DNA from: VAZQ01 sp963817135
GTDB lineage: Bacteria; Pseudomonadota; Alphaproteobacteria; Rhizobiales; Xanthobacteraceae
Length of the DNA: 64,000 nucleotides
NCBI GenBank assembly: GCA_963817135.1
Contig: CAWFNG010000001.1
Span: forward strand, 434,001-498,000
Direction: 5' to 3'
Numbering within the stretch: the stretch's first letter is position 1; the number at the start of each line of letters is the position of its first letter. A program made the translations under genes and the position numbers. The notes beneath the pieces were generated by a model. That model ran no database searches. It saw only the letters and a program-made list of their open reading frames with translations, and had not been told where the DNA came from. This document shows, one piece after another, positions 36,527 through 45,314 of this stretch.

Positions 36527-37378
36527 ATGCCCGACCAATTCGCCGAGCTGCGCCAGGAGCTTGCCGTCGCCAATCGCATCCTCGCCAATGAGGGAATCAT
36601 CGATGCCTTCGGGCATATCAGCGCGCGCAACCCGAAGGATGCGAATCGGTTTTTCATCGCGCGCCACCGCGCTGCGGAATTGGTGGAAGCCTCCGACATT
36701 CTGGAAATGACCCTGGATTGCAAGCCCGTGACGGCGACCAATGTGCGCCTCTACAGCGAGATGGTCATTCACGGCGAAATCTACAAAGTGCGGCCCGATG
36801 TAAACTCGGTCTGTCATCACCATGCGACGGCGGTGCTGCCGTTTTGCGCAACCGGCGTCGAGCTTCTTCCACTCTTTCATCTCGGTGCCACGCTCGGAGG
36901 CAAGGTGCCGTTCTGGGACAGCCGCGATGAGTTCGGCGACACCAATCTCCTGGTGCGCACGCCGGAGGAAGGCGCTTCGCACGCCCGCGCCCTGGGACAA
37001 CATTTTATGCTTCTTTTACGCCGCCATGGCGCGTCGCTGGTCGGCAAGTCGGTGCGGGAATGCGTCTTTCGTTCGATCTACACCACACGCAATGCCGAAG
37101 TGCAGTTGCGCGCCATGGCCATTGGAACGCCCGCTCCGCTTTCGCCAGGCGAAATGGAGAAATGTGGCACCCACAATCTTGGCGCCCGCGGCGTGGAGCG
37201 CGCCTGGGAATATTGGGTGACCCGCTTGCAGAAAGCCGAGGCAATGTGGGCGGCGGCCACCTTGCCGCGGCTTTCAGGCTTGTCCGAAGTCGCCCATCCG
37301 CAGACTGCGGGCTTGCCCACGCGCGCGGCCTCGCGCCGCCCAACCGTCAAGAGGCGATCATCAGTAAAAAAACGGTGA
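36527..37378 (+). CDS. Class II aldolase/adducin family protein
   Basis: 283 residues. It is a metal-dependent aldolase or decarboxylase-like fold: NEGIIDAFGHISARNP opens the domain, acid Glu78 is in YSEM, and the histidine cluster HHH at 97-99 (VCHHHATAV) with a later histidine in LRRHGASLVGKS supplies metal ligands. Related enzymes split fuculose-phosphate-type sugars, decarboxylate or act on hydroxylated acids; many in catabolic clusters are unassigned. Residues 255-283 are a basic tail (RRPTVKRRSSVKKR) not part of the fold. It begins 17 bases after the UbiD stop. Confidence 0.88.
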   Translation: MPDQFAELRQELAVANRILANEGIIDAFGHISARNPKDANRFFIARHRAAELVEASDILEMTLDCKPVTATNVRLYSEMVIHGEIYKVRPDVNSVCHHHATAVLPFCATGVELLPLFHLGATLGGKVPFWDSRDEFGDTNLLVRTPEEGASHARALGQHFMLLLRRHGASLVGKSVRECVFRSIYTTRNAEVQLRAMAIGTPAPLSPGEMEKCGTHNLGARGVERAWEYWVTRLQKAEAMWAAATLPRLSGLSEVAHPQTAGLPTRAASRRPTVKRRSSVKKR

Positions 37379-37440
37379 GCATATTTCACAATAGCCCCAC
37401 GGATGAGCCCGATTGTCGCCAAAAACCAGGCCTACCCGCA

Positions 37441-37464
37441 CCCCCGAGTGCACGGCATCGGGGG
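37441..37464 (+). promoter_or_regulatory. Hairpin covering the ribosome binding site of the next small gene
   Basis: CCCCCGA (37441-37447) and TCGGGGG (37458-37464) are perfect complements around a 10-base loop, and the 3' arm ends six bases before the ATG at 37471. That arm carries the only purine-rich Shine-Dalgarno-like run (GGGGGA), so the folded form would hide it. The fold is read from sequence; a regulatory effect is inference. Confidence 0.45.
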
Positions 37465-37470
37465 ATTACC

Positions 37471-37695
37471 ATGCAAACAAAACGCATCTATCAGGTGCAG
37501 CATTGGCACAATGGCCAATGGGACCGGAACATGAACTGGCGAAAAGTCGAGGCTGCCAGCGAGCAGGAGGCCGCCGAGAAGGTATGCGGTCGCGCTCTCG
37601 CCCAAGCGGGCAGGCAGGAACAGTTGCGCGCCCGCGTCCTGCGCTTCGGCGACCTCAAGCAGCGCGCAGCAACTTCGTTCTACGCGGCGGATTGA
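37471..37695 (+). CDS. Small conserved-looking protein of unknown function
   Basis: 74 residues, beginning MQTKRIYQVQHWHNGQWDRN and then WRKVEAASEQEAAEKVCGRAL, ending in FGDLKQRAATSFYAAD. It is soluble, with aromatic residues at the start, a helix rich in Ala/Glu and a single cysteine. The pattern 'tryptophan-rich strand, then xVEAxSEQEAAE' is like small proteins of Bradyrhizobium-type genomes with no known role. The start is fixed by the ATG after a GGGGGA that is part of a hairpin. It lies between the aldolase and an intergenic repeat. Confidence 0.6.
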   Translation: MQTKRIYQVQHWHNGQWDRNMNWRKVEAASEQEAAEKVCGRALAQAGRQEQLRARVLRFGDLKQRAATSFYAAD

Positions 37696-37726
37696 AAACG
37701 TCGGCGCCGCACACATCACAATTATC

Positions 37727-37799
37727 GTAGCCCGGATTGAGCGCTTTGCTCAATCCGGGGCGTTTGTCCCGGATTTCGCAGGGGCGAAATCCGGGCTAC
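37727..37799 (+). repeat. GTAGCCCGG-type nested palindromic repeat
   Basis: It is bounded by GTAGCCCGGATT and AATCCGGGCTAC-type ends that pair with each other. Inside are two smaller hairpins: GGATTGAGC-GCTTT-GCTCAATCC and CGGATTTCG-CAGGGG-CGAAATCCG. The edges match those of the repeat at 54260-54367. Such elements are dispersed between genes in alphaproteobacteria and may act as transcript-end hairpins. Confidence 0.75.
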
Positions 37800-37918
37800 T
37801 ACTCGGGATACTACGAAGGCTCCTGGCGCGCGCATGCGCAATCGTTGCACCACTCTGCGTAATCGCTTACTGAAATACGCGAGATGCAACGGCATTCGAG
37901 TCCCATGGAGCGGCTGCA

Positions 37919-38518
37919 ATGACAGGCATGTATGACCAGGTGCGCCCCGGCATCGGTCACAATCAGCCCGACGAATTCGCCGAGGAGAAGAAGCACGAGA
38001 AGTGGGAGCGTTGGGCAAAGAAACGCACCTTCGTGCGCGCGCTCGAAGGCACCTACAGCCACCTCTACAAGGCACTCCTCGAGGAGAAGCGCGTCTATCC
38101 TTCCCGGGAAGTGCCGTGGAAGGGCGGTCCCGGCCAGTTCGGCAAGAGCGTGATCAGCCCGCAGGCCACCAATATCGTGCAGTCGATGGAGTCGCATATC
38201 GAGGCCTATGCGCCCGGGGCATACGGACAAAAACACGGACACCTCAACAGCGCGGTATTCTATGTGCTCAAGGGTCGCGGCCATGACGTGCACGACGGCC
38301 GGCATATTCCCTGGAAGGCCGGCGACGTCATGATCGTCGAGAACGGGAGCGTGCATCAGCACTTCAACGACGATCCGGAGGAGGAGGCAATCCTCCTGGT
38401 GTTCAAGGCCAAGCCCCTGTTCCTGTTCATGCACCTGTTGTTTCAGAAGATCGTGGAATGGCCGCCGGACAAGCTGCCGCCCGGTCAGGACTCCTATCTG
38501 CCGCCCGTGGAAATTTGA
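37919..38518 (+). CDS. Cupin-domain protein
   Basis: 199 residues. An N-terminal helical part (to about 60) is followed by one cupin barrel with histidines in YGQKHGHLNSAVFYVLKG and ENGSVHQHFNDD, the two metal-binding motifs of the fold. The C-terminus contains a hydrophobic FLFMHLLFQKIVEWPP stretch. It is not assigned to a reaction. It is followed after 14 bases by a second, different cupin and then by a ThDP enzyme on the same strand, so these three form one operon. Similar cupin pairs accompany ring-cleavage and decarboxylation enzymes, but that role here is inferred. Confidence 0.82.
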   Translation: MTGMYDQVRPGIGHNQPDEFAEEKKHEKWERWAKKRTFVRALEGTYSHLYKALLEEKRVYPSREVPWKGGPGQFGKSVISPQATNIVQSMESHIEAYAPGAYGQKHGHLNSAVFYVLKGRGHDVHDGRHIPWKAGDVMIVENGSVHQHFNDDPEEEAILLVFKAKPLFLFMHLLFQKIVEWPPDKLPPGQDSYLPPVEI

Positions 38519-38532
38519 GAGCGAGAGCATCC

Positions 38533-39090
38533 ATGCCGTTCGAGGACAAGCAGCGCGCGTTAGCCGGGTCGGCAAGCTGCACCTTCCATGCCGACGACAT
38601 CAAAGCCTCGCGGGAATTTCGCGAGCGCTACGCGACGCTCCCTAACGTGGTTACCGCCGAGGAGATGCCGTGGGAGCGCTCGCCCGACGGCCTCATCAAA
38701 CATCTCGTCCACCACCGTCTCAATACGCGCGAGTGCTGCGTCGAAGCGTATATGCAATTTCTCAAGTCGGGGGAGCGCTCCGGAAAGCACCGGCACATGT
38801 GGGAGGAGATCATCTTCGTCGTCGAGGGCGCCGGCTATGACCTGCATTGGGACATGAAATTCGATTGCCTCGATGCCTTCCAATGGGAATGGGCCGAGGT
38901 GCCAAAGAAATTCGAGTGGAAGATGGGCGATTACATCTACGTTCCTCCCTTCACGACGCATCAGCATTTCGCAAGCGAGGACGCGCGGCTGATCATGATG
39001 AGCAACCGTATGGTCAAGGAGATGGGCTTCGACTGGTTCGATCAGCTGGAGCGCGCTCCGGGTTTCGAACCCGCGCAGCAGGCGACTTAG
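38533..39090 (+). CDS. Cupin-domain protein, second of the pair
   Basis: 185 residues with one cupin barrel. The first motif is SGERSGKHRHMWEEIIFVVEG (two histidines and a glutamate, metal-ligand style) and the second is YVPPFTTHQHFASED. An N-terminal block (residues 1-60, with PNVVTAEEMPWERSPDG) precedes the barrel. The ATG at 38533 lies 14 bases after the first cupin's stop. Both cupins keep full metal-ligand sets, unlike the first domain of the bicupin at 27092. They may be two subunits of one enzyme. Function is unknown. Confidence 0.82.
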   Translation: MPFEDKQRALAGSASCTFHADDIKASREFRERYATLPNVVTAEEMPWERSPDGLIKHLVHHRLNTRECCVEAYMQFLKSGERSGKHRHMWEEIIFVVEGAGYDLHWDMKFDCLDAFQWEWAEVPKKFEWKMGDYIYVPPFTTHQHFASEDARLIMMSNRMVKEMGFDWFDQLERAPGFEPAQQAT

Positions 39091-39103
39091 CGTTAGCTTG
39101 GCA

Positions 39104-40879
39104 ATGCAGGATCAGACCGGAAAGCCTGAGCGCAGCAACAAAAACTACCGCGGCTGGCAATCGGACGTCATCGTCGATCTCATCAAGCGTTACGGCTTTC
39201 CGCATATCACGCTCAATCCCGGTGCGAGCTTTCGCGGCTTGCACGACTCCCTCGTCAACTACGGCTGCAATGATCCGCCCATGATGCTGTGCCCGCACGA
39301 GGAGATCGCCGTGCAGATCGCCCACGGCTACGCCAAGGCATGCGGCAGGCCCATGGCGGTGATCCTGCACGATCTGGTCGGCCTCCTGCACGCCGCCATG
39401 GCCATCTACTACGCCTATATCGATCGCGTGCCGATTTTCATCATCGGCGCGACCGGCCCCATGGATGAGGCAAAGCGGCGGCCGCACATCGACTGGACGC
39501 ACTCGGCGCTCGTTCAGGGCAATGCGATCCGCGATTACGTGAAATGGGACTACCAGCCGACCTCGATCGACGGCGTGCCGGAAAGCTTCGCGCGCGCCTA
39601 CTCCATCATGACGACGGAGCCGCAGGGCCCGGTCTATCTCTGCTTCGACGCCGCGCTGCAGGAGGAGCCGCTCGCCGGTGAAGTGAGCTTGCCGCCGGTG
39701 ACCGCCGCAGCAACTCCCGCCCCGATGGCTCCGGATAAAGCAGCCCTCGAAGCCATTGCGGAGAAGCTCCTCGCCGCGCGCCATCCCATGCTGCTTGCCG
39801 AATATGCCGGGCGCCGGGCCGGCGGGTTTGCAGCGATGGTCGAACTCGCGGAGACGACGGGCGCGGCAGTGTGGGACGTCAACAATGCGCTCAATTTTCC
39901 CAACAAGCACCCGCTCTGCCTGAGCATGGACAAGGAGACGCTGCGCCACGCCGACCTCATTGTCGGTCTCGACGTGAAGGACTGGGAGAAGCAACTCACC
40001 GAGCTCGACAATGCCAGGCGCATCCGGGTGCCGATCACGCCGGCGACGTGCGATTTCGTCGAAATCGGTTTTGCCGAGATCAATATCAGCAAATGGTCCT
40101 TCGATTATTGCCGCATGCAGCCTTGCTCGATCCGCGCGCTTGGCGACACCATGCTCGCAATCCCCGAGCTTACCCGCATCTGCCGGGAGCGGATTGCCCG
40201 CGACGACGCGCTTAAGGCGCGCATTGTGCAGCGAAAAGCTGCAATCGGCGCCCGCCATGACGCGCTCTGGGCCGAATGGCAGAAGGAAGCCCGTGACAAC
40301 TGGGACGCATCGCCCATCACCTTTTCGCGCCTTGCGCTCGAACTGTGGGAAGTCATCAAGACCGAGGATTGGGTGCTCACCGCCAACAATCTCAAACAGC
40401 AGCTGCGCAAGTTGTGGGATTTTGACCGCCCCTATCGCCATCCCGGGGTCGAACTCGGCACCGCCACGCAGATCGGCATTTCGCTGGGGGTGGCGCTCGC
40501 GCACAAAGGCAGCGGGCGCGTGGTGGTCGACATCCAGCCCGACGGCGATCTGATGTTCGACGCAGGCGCGCTGTGGATCGCCGCCAAATACGAAATCCCG
40601 ATGCTGGTGGTGATGCACAACAACCGCGCCTACTACAACGACTGGGAGCACCAGATCCGGATGGCAAGGCTGCGCGGCACCGATGAAAAGAAAGCGCATA
40701 TCGGCATGGATCTATTCGGACCGGCACCGGATTTTGCCGCGCTCGCCCGCTCCATGGGCTGCTATGGGGAAGGCCCGATCGAGAAGCCCGCGGACATTGC
40801 GCCCGCACTCAAGCGCGCCCTTGCCGAAGTGAAGAAGGGCCGCCTCGCGCTGGTCGACACCATTACCCAGCACAGGTGA
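39104..40879 (+). CDS. Thiamine-diphosphate-binding enzyme with GDL variant motif
   Basis: 591 residues in the three-domain ThDP layout. NPGASFRGLHDSL opens the PYR domain, and the catalytic glutamate is Glu66 or Glu67 in CPHEEIAVQIAHGYAKA. The cofactor motif in the PP domain reads DGDLMFDAG (Gly481-Asp482-Leu483), and the closing Asn pair is in VVMHNNRAYYND. Most relatives have GDG here; the leucine replaces the last glycine while the Mg-binding aspartate stays. It probably acts on a 2-oxo acid. The ATG at 39104 is two codons after an in-frame TTG. It ends the cupin-cupin-ThDP unit. Confidence 0.88.
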   Translation: MQDQTGKPERSNKNYRGWQSDVIVDLIKRYGFPHITLNPGASFRGLHDSLVNYGCNDPPMMLCPHEEIAVQIAHGYAKACGRPMAVILHDLVGLLHAAMAIYYAYIDRVPIFIIGATGPMDEAKRRPHIDWTHSALVQGNAIRDYVKWDYQPTSIDGVPESFARAYSIMTTEPQGPVYLCFDAALQEEPLAGEVSLPPVTAAATPAPMAPDKAALEAIAEKLLAARHPMLLAEYAGRRAGGFAAMVELAETTGAAVWDVNNALNFPNKHPLCLSMDKETLRHADLIVGLDVKDWEKQLTELDNARRIRVPITPATCDFVEIGFAEINISKWSFDYCRMQPCSIRALGDTMLAIPELTRICRERIARDDALKARIVQRKAAIGARHDALWAEWQKEARDNWDASPITFSRLALELWEVIKTEDWVLTANNLKQQLRKLWDFDRPYRHPGVELGTATQIGISLGVALAHKGSGRVVVDIQPDGDLMFDAGALWIAAKYEIPMLVVMHNNRAYYNDWEHQIRMARLRGTDEKKAHIGMDLFGPAPDFAALARSMGCYGEGPIEKPADIAPALKRALAEVKKGRLALVDTITQHR

Positions 40880-40888
40880 CGCTTGCAG

Positions 40889-40982
40889 CTGGGCAGGGCG
40901 GATTGGATTAGCCGAGGGCGCAATCCGCCGTTGCCGCGAAGCACGTCAGCGGTCACGCCTTCGGCTCACCGCCCTACCACTT
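40889..40982 (+). repeat. GGGCGGATT intergenic repeat
   Basis: GGGCAGGGCGGATTGGATTA faces GGGCGCAATCCGCC, and the segment closes with CGGCTCACCGCCCTACC, which pairs with its beginning. It occupies the short gap between the convergent ThDP enzyme and CoA-ligase genes and probably folds into a hairpin that ends transcripts from both sides. The type is common between genes in this bacterial group. Confidence 0.55.
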
Positions 40983-40996
40983 CCCGGCGCTGCGCG

Positions 40997-42360
40997 TCAG
41001 CCAAGCACGACCACGCCGTCCACGGCCCGCACGCCCTGCCCATCTGGCAAGACAAAAAGCGGGTTGATTTCTGCTTCAATCAGCCGTTCGCCGAGTTGCT
41101 CAGCCATCTGTGAGAACGCCACGATCGCCGCCACCAGCGCATCGATGTCGGCCTTGGGCCGCCCGCGAAACCCATCCAGCAGCGGCCAGGTAACGAGTTC
41201 GCGCGCCATGGCGAGAGCTTCCTCGCGCGACAAACCGCCTGCCCAGGGAAGAAGCCGCAGGGTCGTATCCTTGAAGAGCTCCGCCGTGACGCCGCCCATA
41301 CCAAGCAGGATCGCGGTTCCAAGCGCGTCACGATGCATGCCGAGAATAAGCTCGGTCCCGCCGTGCACCATTTCCTGCACGAGAAAGCGCCGTGGCCGCA
41401 CGCCGGTCTTGGCCCCGACCTCGTTGGCCATGGCTGTCAGTCGCTCTCCAACTGCATCCGCACTGAGATTGACCGCCACGCCGCCGACATCGCTCTTGTG
41501 CGTGATCCCGCTTGACAGAACCTTCAGCACGGTGCGACCGCCAAGGCTCTGCGCTGCAGCCTGCGCTTCTGCGGGTGTCGAAACGATCTTTTCCCGCGCG
41601 ACCGGCACTCCGAAGCGGGCAAAAAGCGCCTTGGCCTGCGCCTCGTCGAGCGAGCCCGCGGGAAAATCGTCGATGGCGACCTCGGCGCGGGCAGCCGGCT
41701 GCTCTTCGGGCGCAACCCAACGTTCCACTTGCAGCATTCCCGCCAGCGCCACCGTGCAGCTTTCGGGAGCTGCGAAGGCGGGTACGCCGCGGGTAGTAAG
41801 AATTGTTGCAATCGCAGGCGCGTGTGGGCTGACAAAGGCGAGGACGGGCTTGTCGGAGAGGGGCAGGGAGTCCTGGATGGCCCCCGCCATCAACTCGGGC
41901 ATTGCCAGTCCGGAGGAGCCGACGATGATGATCAAAGCATCATAGCCCTCGCTGGCGAGCAGCGCCTTGATCGCGCCGCGCAACAGTTCCGGCCGCAGAC
42001 CGGCCAAGGTCACGTCGATGGGATTGCGGTCGAGCGCAGCTTCTTTCCCCGTATGCAGCCCGCGTAGCGCAGTCGCCGTGACAGGGTCGGGCGGCGGCGT
42101 CGCAAAACCGGCGACCCCAAGGTTGTCCGAGACGAGCGTGCCGGCGCCGCCGGTCGTCGTGAGTATGGCCACGCGATTCCCGCGCAGCCTGCGGCCGGTG
42201 GCGAGCGCCGCAGGGATGTCGAGCAGGTCGCCGAATGTTTGTGCGCGGATCACGCCGAGCTGCTTGAAAAATGCATCGAACATCCGGTCTGCGCCCGCCA
42301 GCGCACCCGTGTGCGACACCGCTGCCTTCGCACCCGCTTCCGATCGGCCGACTCTTGAAG
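40997..42360 (-). CDS. ADP-forming acyl-CoA synthetase (acetate-CoA ligase type), C-terminal segment
   Basis: About 450 real codons of the larger enzyme. GRSEAGAKAAVSHTGALAG is the succinyl-CoA-synthetase-like part that follows the phosphorylated-histidine region. RNPIDVTLAG and the ATP-grasp domain (FARFGVPVAREKIVSTPAEA, TVLKVLSSGITHKSDVGGV, EINPLFVLPDGQGVRAVDGV) are all in order. The enzyme makes acyl-CoA from acid, ATP and CoA, releasing ADP. The frame changes at about 42355, where the upstream part ends KPIVAFKS; joining the two gives a protein of about 697 residues, the normal family size. It is read from the operon headed by the enoyl-CoA hydratase. Confidence 0.85.
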
Positions 42361-43091
42361 GCGACGATCGGCTTGCCGGCACGCCGCGCCCGCAGCGCCG
42401 CGGCGCAAAATTTTGCCGGGTTGCGCACCCCCTCGATATAGAGTGCAATGACGCTGGTAGCCTTGTCGCCGGCGAGGTAATCGATGAAGTCGGCGAGTTC
42501 GAGGTCGACTTCGTTGCTCGTGGACACGAGCTTCGACAACCCGATGCCGCGCGCAGCCGCGCGCGATAAGAGTGCGCCAAGAAGTCCCCCGCTCTGCGAG
42601 ACGACGCCGACTGATCCTATGGGGAAGCGATCCATCTCCAGCGCGCCGGTCGCGGAAAGCACGATGTTGTCGGTGAGATTGACGAGGCCGATGGTGTTCG
42701 GTCCGAGGATGCGCATCCGCCCGGCAGCTTCCACAAGTTGCTTCTGCCTCCTCGCCCCCTCTTCGCCGGTTTCACTGTAGCCGCTGGCAAGCACAATCGC
42801 CGCGGCAGTGCCGCGTGCCGCGAGTTCCCGCACCGCATGGTGCGCGCGCTCGACGCCAAGCAGCACGATGCCGACGTCGGGTACGCAAGGAAGCGAAGCG
42901 ATATCCGGATAACAAGCGAGGTCGCCGATACGGTCGACCCTGGGATTCACCGGATATATTTCGCCGGCAAAGCCGTGCTTCAACAGATAGGATACCGGCC
43001 GCCCCGAGACCTTGGTCGGATCGGCCGACGCGCCGACGACGGCCACGCTGCGCGGAGTTAGAAGTCTGGCGATCGCATCCATTGCGTTCAT
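42349..43091 (-). CDS. ADP-forming acyl-CoA synthetase, N-terminal segment
   Basis: CoA-binding domain and first half of the synthetase. LLTPRSVAVVGASADPTKVS is the Rossmann-like CoA-binding opening, GEIYPVNPRVDRIGDLACYP and RILGPNTIGLVNL follow, and GVVSQSGGLLGALLSRAA marks the next domain. The ATG at 43091 overlaps the TGA of the enoyl-CoA hydratase (ATGA), showing translational coupling. The frame is lost near 42355; the raw reading then runs on as unrelated sequence to 41940. Substrates of this branch range from acetate to pimeloyl- and aryl acids, so with a crotonase beside it a beta-oxidation-like route is likely. Confidence 0.85.
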
Positions 43092-43879
43092 TGCTTCGGC
43101 GCGGACTTGCCGAGGAACGCCAAAACCGCCTCGCGGTGCTCGCTGCTTGTGTAACAGATGCCCTGCGCCTGGCTGCCCTCCCGGAAAATCTGCTCGGCAG
43201 AGGACTCGAAACTCTGATTGAGGATCGTCTTGCCCAGCGCCAGCGCTGCGGCCGAACCCCGGCATAGCTCGCGCGCCCAGGCTTGCGCGTCGGCTATGAG
43301 CGTGTCGGCGCTTGTCTTGCGGTCCGCGATGCCGAGCGCGAGCGCCTCCTCCACCTCAACTTTCCGTCCGCTGAAGATCAGCTCCTTCGCCTTGGGCAGT
43401 CCCACGCGTCGCGGCAGGAAATACATTCCGCCGCCGTCAGGAATAATTCCGCGAAGGATGTACGACCAGGTAAAGCTTGCCCATTGGCTGGCGATGATGA
43501 AGTCGCACGCCAGAGCCGTGTCGGCGCCAAGGCCGGAGGCGGCGCCGTTGACCGCGGCGATCGTCGGCTTCGGCATTGCGTGCAGCAGTGCCTGCGCGTG
43601 ATGAACGCGTTGCTGGCGGTGCCAGCCGTTGAAACCGATCTCGCCGAGCGGCGCCTGCATGCGTTGCTCCATGCCCGCGATATCGCCACCCGCACAGAAC
43701 GCCTTCCCGGCACCGGTAAGCACCAGAGCACGGATGGCGTTATCGGCGGCAATGGACTCCAGCGCGGCAATGAATTGGCTGCGCATGTCGTCGTTCATGG
43801 CGTTGCGCTTGTTCGGCCGGTTGAATGTGAGCGTCGCAATGCCGGATTGCACCTCGAAGGCGACCAGGTCGTGTGTCAT
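43088..43879 (-). CDS. Enoyl-CoA hydratase/isomerase (crotonase) family protein
   Basis: 263 residues. The oxyanion-hole segments are AFCAGGDIAG (residues 60-69) and NGAASGLGADTALACD, the normal crotonase set. At the usual first catalytic glutamate the sequence has PDGGGMYFLPR, keeping an aspartate in the PD-x-G motif but not the classical Glu pair, so the reaction may be isomerisation, hydrolysis or ring-opening rather than simple hydration. It is the first gene of a unit with the ADP-forming CoA ligase (4-base overlap). Reading starts at the ATG on 43879. Confidence 0.9.
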   Translation of the reverse strand: MTHDLVAFEVQSGIATLTFNRPNKRNAMNDDMRSQFIAALESIAADNAIRALVLTGAGKAFCAGGDIAGMEQRMQAPLGEIGFNGWHRQQRVHHAQALLHAMPKPTIAAVNGAASGLGADTALACDFIIASQWASFTWSYILRGIIPDGGGMYFLPRRVGLPKAKELIFSGRKVEVEEALALGIADRKTSADTLIADAQAWARELCRGSAAALALGKTILNQSFESSAEQIFREGSQAQGICYTSSEHREAVLAFLGKSAPKQ

Positions 43880-43974
43880 CGTTGCCTCGTAATCACTCGG
43901 GCCTCATATTGTTTTTCGTGACGATCTTGCGCCATCGGGGCTCCTCGCGCTGCGAGCCTTCCCGTCGCCCGCAC

Positions 43975-44191
43975 TCATGCCGTACGGGAGGCGACCCCGC
44001 GCGGAGCGACGGGCTCAACCGAGGCGGCAATTGCGCGCAGCTCGGCGGCAACGGATGGGTATTTTGCCGCCAGCCCATCCTGCCCCGATCGACTGTTTGC
44101 TCACGAAGCTCACCCGCACGAAGCCGCAGATGGCGTGCGCTTCGAGCTCCAGGAGCTTGCGAATTTCGTCGGCAGTCAATTCATCGGACAT
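43975..44191 (-). pseudogene. Remnant of a DUF985-like cupin protein
   Basis: A short reading starts at 44191, three bases after the stop of the Bug receptor, whose last codons supply the GGAG. It gives MSDELTADEIRKLLELEAHA and ICGFVRVSFVSKQSI, which looks like the N-terminus of a DUF985-type cupin. In this frame it stops at 44015. In the next frame it continues DGLAAKYPSVAAELRAIAAS and stops at 43975, like the C-terminus of the same family. The central barrel of about 100 residues is absent. I read this as an internally deleted, frame-broken remnant; the family match is from memory of the pattern. Confidence 0.45.
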
Positions 44192-44194
44192 GGC

Positions 44195-45172
44195 TCACTC
44201 CGGCTTGATGTTGGCCGCCCGGATCACCTTGCCCCATTTCTCGGTGTCGTCCGCAATAAGCTTGCCGAACGCCGCCGGCGAACCTGTAAGCGTCATGCCG
44301 CCCATGTCATCGAGCCGTGCCTTTATCGTGGAATCAGCAAGACCTCGATTGATCTCACGATTGAGGGAGTCAATGATTGCTGCAGCCGTGCCCTTCGGCG
44401 CAGCCATGCCAAACGATGAGCTTGCATCATAGCCCGGTACGAACTGGCTCACCGTCGGCAGTTCCGGCAACGCTTCCGAGCGCATGAGCGTGGTCACCGC
44501 CAGCGGGCGAAGCCTGCCGCTTCTGATGTGGCCGATGGAAGCGGTCATGGTGGCAAACCCGACTTGCACCTGGCCGCCGATCAGATCGGTCATGGCGGGC
44601 CCGTCGCCATGATACGGCACATGCACCAAATTCACGCCGGTCATGGTCTTGAACATCTCGCCCGCGAGATGGCTTGCAGTGCCGACCCCGGCGGAAGCAA
44701 AGCTCAACGCGCCCGGATTGCGCTGCGCGAAGTCGATCAATTCCGGCACGGTCTTGACCGGGACCGAGGGATGCACTTCCAGCACATTGGGCACGCGAAC
44801 GATGCCGGCGACTGCATCCATGTCGCGGATAAAATTGTAGTTGAGCTTGGCAAAGAGCGTAGCATTGATGGTGTGCACCGGCGCCACCATGAGCAGCGTG
44901 TAGCCGTCGGCCGGAGATTTCACGACCGCTTCGGTGGCGATGTTGGCGCTGGCGCCTGGTCGATTCTCGACGATAAACTGCTGGCCAAATCGCTCCGAGA
45001 GCCATTGGCCGATGAGCCGGGCGAGGATGTCGGTCGTGCTGCCCGCGGCAAAGCCGACCACGAGACGCACGGGCCGCGACGGCCAGGCCTGCGCCATGAC
45101 CATGCGCGGCGCCAGGGGGAGCACCGCAGCCGCTGCGCCCAGATAAACAAAAGATCGCCGCCGCAGTCTCAT
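44195..45172 (-). CDS. Bug-family tricarboxylate-type solute receptor
   Basis: 325 residues with a twin-arginine-like signal (MRLRRRSFVYLGAAAAVLPL, cleaved near VMA-QA), then WPSRPVRLVVGFAAGSTTD, ENRPGASANIATEAVVKSPA, HVPYHGDGPAMTDLIGGQVQ and APKGTAAAIIDSLNREIN, all in family order. It would capture a carboxylate in the periplasm. The ATG at 45172 was chosen as it begins the signal peptide; the open reading continues upstream without support. It is divergent from the molybdenum-hydroxylase operon, sharing a 190-base intergenic region, and may bind that enzyme's substrate. Confidence 0.9.
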   Translation of the reverse strand: MRLRRRSFVYLGAAAAVLPLAPRMVMAQAWPSRPVRLVVGFAAGSTTDILARLIGQWLSERFGQQFIVENRPGASANIATEAVVKSPADGYTLLMVAPVHTINATLFAKLNYNFIRDMDAVAGIVRVPNVLEVHPSVPVKTVPELIDFAQRNPGALSFASAGVGTASHLAGEMFKTMTGVNLVHVPYHGDGPAMTDLIGGQVQVGFATMTASIGHIRSGRLRPLAVTTLMRSEALPELPTVSQFVPGYDASSSFGMAAPKGTAAAIIDSLNREINRGLADSTIKARLDDMGGMTLTGSPAAFGKLIADDTEKWGKVIRAANIKPE

Positions 45173-45314
45173 CTCTTTTGCTCCTAGCGATGAAAGTCTA
45201 GCCCTAACGTTTGCAAAATTCGAATCACATGCAGCGACATTCCAGGGCTGGAACCAAGGAAAGGCCGAAAGCCGCCTACGCTCCGCCCCCCGGAAGGCTT
45301 GCGTTCCAGGCTGC

